Positions 1 to 4,773 of a DNA stretch of 5,270 bases are shown here, piece by piece. Position 1 is the first letter of the stretch, and each line of letters opens with the position of its first letter. The stretch comes from Chloroflexi bacterium UBA6265 (lineage in GTDB: Bacteria > Chloroflexota > Chloroflexia > Thermomicrobiales > UBA6265): the NCBI GenBank assembly GCA_002440805.1, contig DJVD01000259.1, forward strand, positions 1 through 5,270, given 5' to 3'. The translations under genes were made by a program, and so were the position numbers. The notes below the pieces were generated by a model. The model had not been told where the DNA came from, did no database searches, and saw only the letters and a program-made list of their open reading frames with translations.

Positions 1-148
1 CACCAAGCGCTTCCAGCCGCTGGCGAACGAACTTGGCGGTCTTGAACTCCTGGAACCCGAGTTCGGGATGCTGGTGGAGGTGGCGACGATCGGCGACGAG
101 TCCCGGCTGGATTTCGTCGATGTCGGCGGCGAGGGTTGGGTTGGGCAT
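1..148 (-). CDS. M20D-family metallo-amidohydrolase, N-terminal fragment (gene D, cut by window edge)
   Basis: The first 49 codons of a fourth M20D amidohydrolase are visible; the rest lies beyond base 1. The fragment begins MPNPTLAADIDEIQPGL and contains the family's N-terminal signature RRHLHQHPELGFQE (about residues 21-34), followed by FKTAKFVRQRLEALG. The enzyme would be expected to release an amino acid from an N-acylated substrate in the cytosol, but the metal-binding residues lie outside the window, so activity cannot be judged. The ATG at 148 is chosen because GAGG (157-154) lies 5 nt upstream; the ATG at 159 is out of frame. Its FKTA-FVRQRLE stretch is closer to gene A than to gene B or C. 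It is the most downstream of four same-strand paralogues, 196 nt after the gene C stop. Confidence 0.9.
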   Translation of the reverse strand, partial: MPNPTLAADIDEIQPGLVADRRHLHQHPELGFQEFKTAKFVRQRLEALG

Positions 149-152
149 GTTG

Positions 153-157
153 ACCTC
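153..157 (-). promoter_or_regulatory. Ribosome-binding site of gene D
   Basis: On the minus strand GAGGT reads 157 to 153, with the GAGG core 5 nt from the ATG at 148. It supports that start for the truncated hydrolase. Confidence 0.55.
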
Positions 158-169
158 ATGTGACACGAA

Positions 170-202
170 CGGGCGGACCTTGCTGGAGACAGTATTCGCC
201 CG
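170..202 (+). repeat. Leader hairpin upstream of gene D, degenerate member of the GGCGGAC family
   Basis: CGGGCG (170-175) pairs with CGCCCG (197-202), and a G-T plus an A-T pair extend the stem inward. The left arm, GGGCGGACC, matches the left arm of the better-preserved element at 2998-3040. The distance to the gene D start, about 21 nt, is comparable with the other leader elements. It lacks the GTAG flank, so membership of the family is likely but not certain. Confidence 0.5.
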
Positions 203-240
203 CGAAAAGATGTATTGAAAATCAGCCTCGTGACGCATCT

Positions 241-270
241 GGGGCGGATTCGCAGATATCCGCCCCTACG
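241..270 (-). repeat. Hairpin repeat with GTAG flank (minus orientation)
   Basis: GGGGCGGAT (241-249) pairs perfectly with ATCCGCCCC (258-266) around an 8-nt loop, followed by TACG. On the minus strand it reads CGTAGGGGCGGAT, the same word as the other repeats except that the innermost C-G pair is replaced by T-A on both arms. It lies about 80 nt downstream of the gene C stop. It is not followed by a T run on the minus strand, so it is not a classical intrinsic terminator. Confidence 0.75.
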
Positions 271-344
271 AACCGGTCCCCGGATCGAAAAACGCGAATT
301 CAGGTTCGCTCCAAAGTGGGTTACGCGGGGCGTTCGAATCGCCT

Positions 345-1562
345 CTATGCTTCCGTGGCCAGGTAATCCAGCGCGGTTTGCACAAGTGCGGCGACGCCGA
401 TGCCGAGGGCTTCCTCGTCGAGATCGAATTTCGGATGATGATGCGGCCAGACAATGCCCCTCGCCTCGTTGCCACACCCGGTCATGAAATAGGCCCCCGG
501 GCGCTCGTTGAGGAAATAGCTCATATCCTCGCCCGGCATAATCGGCCGCATCGGCAGCACATTCTCCTCGCCAACCACCCTGGTGAGCGATTCTGCGGCC
601 AACGCCGCCATGTCATGGTCATTAATCGTCGGCGGATAGCCTCGAACATACTCAATCGACACAGAGGCGCCCTGGGCGGCGGCAACACCCTCGGCGATCT
701 GCCGCAGACGCTGTTCGGCGAGGTCGCGATTCTCATCGGAGAAGGTGCGCACCGTACCACCCAACTCGGCGGTATCCGGGATGACATTGGATGCCTTGCC
801 GGAGTGGATGAAACACACGCTCACCACCACCGGATCGAGCGGATCGATATTTCGCGCCACGATGGTGCGCAGGCCAGAGATGATATCGGCGGCCACCATG
901 ATCGGGTCAACCGCCTGGTGCGGCATGGCGCCATGACCACCCTTGCCCTGCACGATGACCTTGAAGGTATCGGCCGACGCCTGGATTGGGCCGCCGGCAA
1001 CCGCGAGATATCCGGTGGGGATGGGGCTCATCAAATGCTGGCCAAAGCAGGCATCCACATGCGGATCCTCCAGCACACCGGCGGCGATCATTGGCATGGC
1101 GCCGCCACCGTTGGCCTCTTCGCTTGGCTGGAAGAGGAGTTTGACCGTGCCGCTGAATTGGTCGCGACGGTCCATCAAAATGCGGGCTGCGCCCAGCAGC
1201 ATGGCCGTATGGGCATCGTGGCCGCAGGCATGCATCACGCCAGGGTTCTTCGAGGCGTAGTCGGTATCTACCTCTTCATCGATCGGCAATGCGTCCATAT
1301 CGGCGCGCAACATCACGCACTTGTCGGGACCGGGTTTGGTGCCACGCACCAGCGCGGTGATGCCGGTTTTGGCGATGCCGGTACGGATATCTTCTGCACC
1401 GAGGGTTTCCAGTCGCTGGGCGACAAAGGCCGCCGTTTCGGTTTCCTGGAAGCCGAGCTCCGGGTGCTCGTGCAGGTGACGGCGATCGGCGATGACGCCG
1501 GGCACGATTTCATCGATATCCCCTGGCAATGTGGGCAGTGTTGGTGGTGGCAACGTTGACAT
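345..1562 (-). CDS. M20D-family metallo-amidohydrolase (N-acyl-amino-acid / hippurate hydrolase-like), gene C
   Basis: A complete 405-residue protein, close to the usual M20D length of about 390-430. M20D enzymes hydrolyse the amide bond of N-acyl or N-aryl amino acids using a dinuclear metal site. Visible in order: RRHLHEHPELGFQE (27-40); RADMDALP (86-93); HACGHDAHTAMLLGAA (111-126) with probable ligands C113 and H115; QPSEE (145-149) with catalytic E148 and ligand E149; FGQH with H176; lid-domain GKGGHGAMPH (206-215) with H210; GEDMSYF (344-350); and an HHHP cluster (374-377) supplying the last ligand. No signal peptide is seen; a proline-rich tail of about 13 residues precedes the domain. 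The ATG at 1562 is preferred because a strong purine-rich site ends 7 nt before it; an in-frame TTG at 1586 would place that site inside the gene. The substrate is unknown. Confidence 0.93.
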   Translation of the reverse strand: MSTLPPPTLPTLPGDIDEIVPGVIADRRHLHEHPELGFQETETAAFVAQRLETLGAEDIRTGIAKTGITALVRGTKPGPDKCVMLRADMDALPIDEEVDTDYASKNPGVMHACGHDAHTAMLLGAARILMDRRDQFSGTVKLLFQPSEEANGGGAMPMIAAGVLEDPHVDACFGQHLMSPIPTGYLAVAGGPIQASADTFKVIVQGKGGHGAMPHQAVDPIMVAADIISGLRTIVARNIDPLDPVVVSVCFIHSGKASNVIPDTAELGGTVRTFSDENRDLAEQRLRQIAEGVAAAQGASVSIEYVRGYPPTINDHDMAALAAESLTRVVGEENVLPMRPIMPGEDMSYFLNERPGAYFMTGCGNEARGIVWPHHHPKFDLDEEALGIGVAALVQTALDYLATEA

Positions 1563-1569
1563 GCGTGTG

Positions 1570-1579
1570 TCCTTTCCTT
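1570..1579 (-). promoter_or_regulatory. Ribosome-binding site deciding the gene C start
   Basis: AAGGAAAGGA reads on the minus strand from 1579 to 1570, with a 7-nt spacer to the ATG at 1562. It favours the 405-residue form over the TTG-initiated form that starts 24 nt further upstream. Confidence 0.75.
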
Positions 1580-1592
1580 GTTTCAACCATAC

Positions 1593-1688
1593 GTAGGGGC
1601 GGGCCGCCGAGCCACAGCGAGGTGTAGTTCGCCCGTTGCGTCACTCCCTGACGGATGGACTACCGGCTGACGCCGGGTCCACCCCTAC
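1593..1688 (+). repeat. MITE/REP-like element bounded by imperfect inverted repeats
   Basis: The left end GTAGGGGCGGGCC (1593-1605) is matched by the reverse complement of 1676-1688, GTAGGGGTGGACC, at 11 of 13 positions. The first 43 nt (1593-1635) align without gaps to 2998-3040 at 34 of 43 positions. It lies in the 5' leader of gene C, starting 31 nt upstream of the ATG. The inside of the element shows no open frame of interest and no transposase. No convincing target-site duplication is visible. Confidence 0.55.
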
Positions 1689-1697
1689 TGCGGAACT

Positions 1698-1748
1698 GGT
1701 AGCGGGGCAGCGCATCTGCCCCGGGCGCACATGAAGTGCGCCGCTACC
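1698..1748 (-). repeat. Three-way-junction-like palindromic structure 3' of gene B
   Basis: Three perfect stems nest in 51 nt. The closing stem is GGTAGC (1698-1703) with GCTACC (1743-1748). One arm is GGGGCA (1704-1709) with TGCCCC (1717-1722). The second arm is GGCGCAC (1724-1730) with GTGCGCC (1736-1742). Only base 1723 is unpaired at the junction. In the gene B transcript the fold begins 11 nt after the stop codon. On the minus strand it starts GGTAGCGGCGCAC, a variant of the GTAGNGGCGGAC hairpin word. No T run follows, so it would act as an mRNA 3' structure, a processing site or a DNA cruciform rather than a standard terminator. Confidence 0.6.
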
Positions 1749-1759
1749 GATATCCCGCG

Positions 1760-2959
1760 CTATTCCGCGCCGTTCAAATACCGCAGCACGACGTTGGTCA
1801 TGGTTTTGATGCCGAAGCTCATGCTTTCCTCATCGACATCGAACCGTGGGTGGTGGTGCGGCCACACCATCCCCTTCTCCTCGTTGCGACAACCGACCAT
1901 CCAGAAGGCGCCGGGGCGGTTCTCGAGGAAGTAGCTGAAATCCTCAGCGCCCATGCCGGGAGCGAGCGGCTTGCTGAGGTCTTCACCCACCGCTTCGGTG
2001 GCGGCGTCGCGCACCAGTTGGGCCATCTCGTCGTCGTTGATGGTGGCCGGGTAGCCGCGATGGTAATCCACCGTGGCAGTGCCACCCATGGCAGCTGCGA
2101 TGGATGTGGCGATGGATGTGAGGCGCTCCTCGGCCTTGTCGCGCAATTCGGCATCGAAGGTGCGCACCGTGCCGCCGATCTCGCACGTATCCGGGATGAC
2201 GTTATCGGCGAAACCGGAGTGGATGTTGCAGACGGAGACGACGGTGGACTTCATCGGGTCGGTACCGCGGGAGACGATGGTTTGCAGGGTGGAGATGATA
2301 TTGGTGGCGATGATGATCGGATCGACCGCCTCGTGCGGCGAGGCGCCGTGGCCACCCTTGCCCTGAACGGTGATCTTGAAGCTGTCGGCAGCGGCTGCGA
2401 TGGGGCCACCGCTCACCTGGATTTCGCCAGTGGGATCGCCGGATGAGACATGCTGGCCGAAGACAGCATCAACATGTGGATCCTCAAGCACGCCCTGCTC
2501 GATCATCGGCAGTGCGCCGCCGGTGCCCCATTCCTCGCTCGGCTGGAACAGCAGTTTCACCGTGCCGCTGAACTTGTCGCGATTGCTCATCAGCACGCGA
2601 GCCGTGCCAAGCAGCATGGATGTGTGGGCATCGTGACCGCAGGCGTGCATCACGCCCTTGTTCTGCGAGACGTACTCCACATCGTTCTCTTCGGTGATCG
2701 GCAGGGCGTCCATATCGGCGCGGAGCAGCACCACCTTGCCATCGCCCGGTTTGGTGCCGTGGATGAGCGCGGTGACGCCGGTTTCGGCGATGCCGGTGCG
2801 GATATCATCCACGCCCAGGGCCTCGAGCCGCTGGATCACGAAGGCGGATGTCTCTTTCTCCTGGAAGCCGAGTTCCGGGTGCTCGTGCAGGTGGCGGCGA
2901 TCGGCCACCACGCCGGGCATGATTTCATCGATGTCGTTCTTGATCTGGTCTGTAATCAT
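1760..2959 (-). CDS. M20D-family metallo-amidohydrolase (N-acyl-amino-acid / hippurate hydrolase-like), gene B
   Basis: A complete 399-residue cytosolic protein with the full M20D plan. It shows RRHLHEHPELGFQE (21-34), LRADMDALP (79-87), HACGHDAHTSMLLGTA (105-120) with probable ligands C107 and H109, QPSEE (139-143) with catalytic E142 and ligand E143, FGQH with H170, lid-domain GKGGHGASPH (200-209) with H204, GAEDFSYF (337-344) and HHHP (368-371). By eye it is closest to gene C: both have the SEE form of the catalytic motif and VLEDPHVDA before the GQH ligand. The ATG at 2959 is chosen over the in-frame ATG at 2971 because GGAGA lies 5 nt from the former, while nothing resembling a ribosome-binding site precedes the latter. 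It sits between two repeat-filled spacers. The function beyond N-acyl amide hydrolysis cannot be assigned. Confidence 0.93.
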   Translation of the reverse strand: MITDQIKNDIDEIMPGVVADRRHLHEHPELGFQEKETSAFVIQRLEALGVDDIRTGIAETGVTALIHGTKPGDGKVVLLRADMDALPITEENDVEYVSQNKGVMHACGHDAHTSMLLGTARVLMSNRDKFSGTVKLLFQPSEEWGTGGALPMIEQGVLEDPHVDAVFGQHVSSGDPTGEIQVSGGPIAAAADSFKITVQGKGGHGASPHEAVDPIIIATNIISTLQTIVSRGTDPMKSTVVSVCNIHSGFADNVIPDTCEIGGTVRTFDAELRDKAEERLTSIATSIAAAMGGTATVDYHRGYPATINDDEMAQLVRDAATEAVGEDLSKPLAPGMGAEDFSYFLENRPGAFWMVGCRNEEKGMVWPHHHPRFDVDEESMSFGIKTMTNVVLRYLNGAE

Positions 2960-2964
2960 AGTGG

Positions 2965-2969
2965 TCTCC
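2965..2969 (-). promoter_or_regulatory. Ribosome-binding site deciding the gene B start
   Basis: GGAGA reads on the minus strand from 2969 to 2965, 5 nt before the ATG at 2959. It overlaps the alternative upstream ATG at 2971, which itself has no recognisable site. Confidence 0.65.
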
Positions 2970-2997
2970 ATGAGTGATTATGGGCTGTGGCAATCAC

Positions 2998-3040
2998 GTA
3001 GGGGCGGACCACTGTGCCGCAGCGCAGTGTTGTCCGCCCG
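2998..3040 (+). repeat. Leader hairpin upstream of gene B, GTAGGGGCGGAC family
   Basis: GGGCGGAC (3002-3009) pairs with GTCCGCCC (3032-3039). An inner stem, CACTG (3010-3014) with CAGTG (3025-3029), is extended by TGC/GCG with one G-T pair. A TT bulge separates the two stems. The 43-nt element matches 1593-1635 at 34 positions without gaps. It begins 39 nt upstream of the gene B ATG, so it would lie in the 5' leader of the gene B message or in an intercistronic linker of an A-B transcript. Confidence 0.7.
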
Positions 3041-3077
3041 AATGACGGTGGTGGGAGAATCGGTCTCTCGCCCACAA

Positions 3078-3360
3078 ACGGGCGGACACACAGGTCCGCC
3101 ACTACGGACCGACGGGCGGACAACCGGTCTGCGGACCGGGTCCGCCACCACGAAATCGGGCCGATGCAACGGTTTTGGACCGACGGGCGGACACACAAGT
3201 CCGCCACTACGGATCAACGGGCGGACAACCGGTTTGCGGACCGGGTCCACCGCTACGAAACCGGGCCGATGCAACGGTTTTGGATCGACGGGCGGACACA
3301 CAGGTCCGCCACTACGGATCAACGGGCGGACAACCGGTCTCCGGACCGGTTGTCCGCCCC
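3078..3360 (-). repeat. Tandem repeat, 105-bp period, 2.7 copies, three hairpins per unit
   Basis: Units start at 3078, 3183 and 3288, exactly 105 nt apart; the third is shortened and ends differently. Units 1 and 2 differ at about nine positions by eye. Each full unit holds three stems: GGCGGAC/GTCCGCC around a 6-nt loop (3081-3100 in unit 1); a nested 32-nt hairpin with inner CCGGTC-TGCG-GACCGG (3115-3146); and AAAYCG/CGGTTT (3153-3175 in unit 1, 3258-3280 in unit 2). In the third stem, unit 1 has a T-G pair where unit 2 has C-G. The first hairpin, read on the minus strand, is nearly the same word as the plus-strand array at 5081-5270. There are no unique spacers, so this is not CRISPR. Confidence 0.88.
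3324..3359 (-). repeat. Perfect 16-bp hairpin just after the gene A stop codon
   Basis: GGGCGGACAACCGGTC (3324-3339) is perfectly complementary to 3344-3359 around a TCCG loop. It is the third-unit version of the nested hairpin in the tandem repeat. Here two extra T residues complete the pairing that is left as an AA bulge in units 1 and 2. On the gene A message it starts 14 nt after the stop codon. No T run follows on the minus strand, so it is a candidate RNA 3'-end stabiliser, a factor-dependent termination aid or a DNA palindrome, not a classical intrinsic terminator. Confidence 0.8.
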
Positions 3361-3373
3361 TACGGAATGACGG

Positions 3374-4570
3374 TTACCGCCCCAAATACGTCAGCACATT
3401 CATCGCCATGGCGGTGAGGCCGTGGCCGAGGCTCTCCTCATCGATATCGAACTTCGGGTGATGATGGCCCCACTTGAAGCCCTTCTCCTCGTTGCGACTG
3501 CCGACAAAGAAGTAGCTGCCCGGCGCTTCGAGCTGGAAGTAGCTCATATCCTCGGCTCCCATGGCCGGGGGCTTGGGAATCACGTTCTCCTCACCCACTG
3601 CGGCGGCGGCGGCCTCGCGGGCAAGCTCGGTCATCGCTTCGTCATTGATGGTGGCCGGGTAGCCGCGGGTGTATTCCACCGTGGCGGTGGCGCCCATGGC
3701 CTCGGCGATGGTGGTGGCGATCTCGGTGATGCGCTTCTCCATCAAATCGCGGGTTTCATCCTTGAACGTGCGCACGGTGCCCTTGAGCACGGCGGTATCG
3801 GGGATGACATTGAAGGCATCGCCGCTCTGGAACACACAGTTGCTCACCACCGAGGCATCCATCGGATCGGTGTTGCGGCTGACCACGGTCTGCAGCGCCA
3901 CCACGATCTGGGCGCCAATAATCACCGGATCGATGCAGCCATGCGGGTAGGCGCCGTGGCCACCCTGGCCGTGAATGGTGATGGTGTACCCATCGGCGGC
4001 AGCCATCACCGGCCCGGAGCCGACGAGGATCTTGCCGACCGGTGTTTCGTTGGCGAGGTGCAACCCGAATACGGCCTCGATCGGCGGTTCGTTCATCACG
4101 CCTTCCTTGATCATGGCCTGGGCGCCGCCCGGCGGCAGTTCCTCGGCCGGCTGGAAGCAGAGCTTCACCGTGCCGCTAAACGTGTCCTTCCGGTCGGAAA
4201 GCAGCCGCGCCAGTCCCAGCAGGATGGCGGTGTGGCCATCGTGACCGCAGGCGTGCATCACGCCATCGTTCTGGCTCTTGTAATCGGTATCGTTCTCTTC
4301 CAGGATCGGCAGCGCATCCATATCGGCGCGCACCAGCACATTGCGGGCCGATCCCTCGCCGGTGCCGGTGATGAGGCCGGTGACACCCGTGCCACCGATG
4401 CCGGTGCGGATATCATCGACGCCGAGCTGCTCCAGCCGCTGGCGGACGAACTCGGCGGTCTTGAACTCCTGGAAGCCGAGCTCCGGGTTCTCATGCAGGT
4501 GGCGGCGATCGGCCACGATTCCCGGCATGAGCTCATCGACGTCCTGACGGATCTTTTCAACTGCGGGCAT
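3374..4570 (-). CDS. M20D-family metallo-amidohydrolase (N-acyl-amino-acid / hippurate hydrolase-like), gene A
   Basis: A complete 398-residue protein beginning MPAVEKIRQDVDELMPGI. M20D landmarks in order: RRHLHENPELGFQE (22-35); VRADMDALP (80-88); HACGHDGHTAILLGLA (106-121) with probable ligands C108 and H110; QPAEE (140-144) with catalytic E143 and ligand E144; FGLH with H171; lid-domain GQGGHGAYPH (201-210) with H205; GAEDMSYF (338-345); and HHHP (369-372). It departs from genes B and C around the pocket (PAEELPPGG, GLHLANETPVG, SNCVFQSGDAFNVIP), which suggests a different acyl or amino-acid preference. The ATG at 4570 has GAGAGG 8 nt upstream. In-frame extensions, including an ATG at 4606, add sequence with no family counterpart and no good ribosome-binding site. 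It is the most upstream of the four paralogues and the only one whose upstream region lacks the repeats. Confidence 0.94.
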   Translation of the reverse strand: MPAVEKIRQDVDELMPGIVADRRHLHENPELGFQEFKTAEFVRQRLEQLGVDDIRTGIGGTGVTGLITGTGEGSARNVLVRADMDALPILEENDTDYKSQNDGVMHACGHDGHTAILLGLARLLSDRKDTFSGTVKLCFQPAEELPPGGAQAMIKEGVMNEPPIEAVFGLHLANETPVGKILVGSGPVMAAADGYTITIHGQGGHGAYPHGCIDPVIIGAQIVVALQTVVSRNTDPMDASVVSNCVFQSGDAFNVIPDTAVLKGTVRTFKDETRDLMEKRITEIATTIAEAMGATATVEYTRGYPATINDEAMTELAREAAAAAVGEENVIPKPPAMGAEDMSYFQLEAPGSYFFVGSRNEEKGFKWGHHHPKFDIDEESLGHGLTAMAMNVLTYLGR

Positions 4571-4773
4571 GGGCTGAACCTCTCGATTTCCTTCGATCCG
4601 GGGCATGTGATTGCCGCCGGTATCTTCTATAGAAGGTGGATAAACGAAAACGCCGCGCGGCAGCCGCAGTGCGGGCACCGCGCAGCAATCGCAAACCGCC
4701 ACCTCGTTGTGTCGTGTGCTGGTAGCATCATTACAGCGATTGACGCCGCGCGCAAGAACAGAAACGGGTACAC
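4571..4773. promoter_or_regulatory. Divergent intergenic region with probable promoter(s) and palindromes
   Basis: This region separates gene A (minus) from the small gene (plus), so it should hold the promoter of each. It carries a perfect 12-bp A/T-rich palindrome, CTTCTATAGAAG (4624-4635), whose minus strand includes TATAGA, a possible -10 about 60 nt upstream of gene A; no good -35 accompanies it. Two GC-rich palindromes follow: GCCGCGCGGC (4652-4661) and CCGCA-G-TGCGG (4664-4674). No GTAGNGGCGGAC element is present, in contrast to the spacers between the hydrolases. Confidence 0.45.
4579..4584 (-). promoter_or_regulatory. Ribosome-binding site deciding the gene A start
   Basis: GAGAGG reads on the minus strand from 4584 to 4579, 8 nt before the ATG at 4570. 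It excludes the longer in-frame extension that runs up to 4783. Confidence 0.7.

Larger units (their letters stand above)
149..344. other. Spacer between gene C and gene D with two GC-rich hairpins and an A/T-rich patch
   Basis: No credible gene is present; the short open frames here lack family features and consistent codon use. The spacer holds hairpins at 170-202 and 241-266, listed separately. Between them (203-232) is the only A/T-rich patch in the spacer, reading on the minus strand as a run with TTTTCAATACATC. It could hold a promoter for gene D, but no convincing -35/-10 pair is visible. A weaker inverted repeat, CGAACC (269-274) with GGTTCG (303-308), lies nearer gene C. Confidence 0.6.
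2960..3373. other. 414-base non-coding spacer filled with hairpin repeats
   Basis: No gene is supported here. The spacer contains the gene B ribosome-binding site, a leader hairpin (2998-3040), a 105-bp tandem repeat (3078-3360) and a perfect 16-bp hairpin next to the gene A stop (3324-3359). Its repeat-bearing part is bounded by a perfect 13-bp inverted pair, CGTAGGGGCGGAC at 2997-3009 and its complement at 3352-3364. Frames stay open through it on both strands only because the repeat unit is a multiple of three and poor in stop triplets. Confidence 0.85.

Noticed and set aside
241..266. Intrinsic transcription terminator
   Set aside because: The stem is strong, but no T run follows on the minus strand. 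The same holds for 1698-1748 and 3324-3359, so none is called a terminator.
378..1559. Long plus-strand open frame opposite gene C
   Set aside because: It is a mirror of gene C caused by G/C-rich third positions. It has no family features, while the minus strand encodes a complete M20D enzyme. The similar long frames opposite gene B (1736-2446, 2450-2977) and gene A (3422-4777) are rejected for the same reason.
2978..3322. Minus-strand open frame of 114 codons in the B-A spacer
   Set aside because: It is made entirely of the translated hairpin repeat. It has no ribosome-binding site, and its codon pattern follows the DNA repeat.
3078..3360. CRISPR array
   Set aside because: The whole 105-bp unit is repeated with no unique spacers, repeats differ between units, and no cas gene is present. 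The 39-bp array at 5081-5270 fails for the same reasons.
2658..3461. Plus-strand open frame of 267 codons with internal 35-residue repeats (GGHTGPPLR-type)
   Set aside because: The repeats are the 105-bp DNA repeat read in frame, 105 being a multiple of three. The rest is antisense to genes B and A. Frames stay open on both strands through the same repeat, as expected for non-coding repeats.
4707..4735. Sigma-70 promoter for the small gene (TTGTGT with a 17-nt spacer)
   Set aside because: The matching -10 position reads ATTACA, a poor match, and the better TAGCAT is at the wrong spacing. The evidence is too weak to call.
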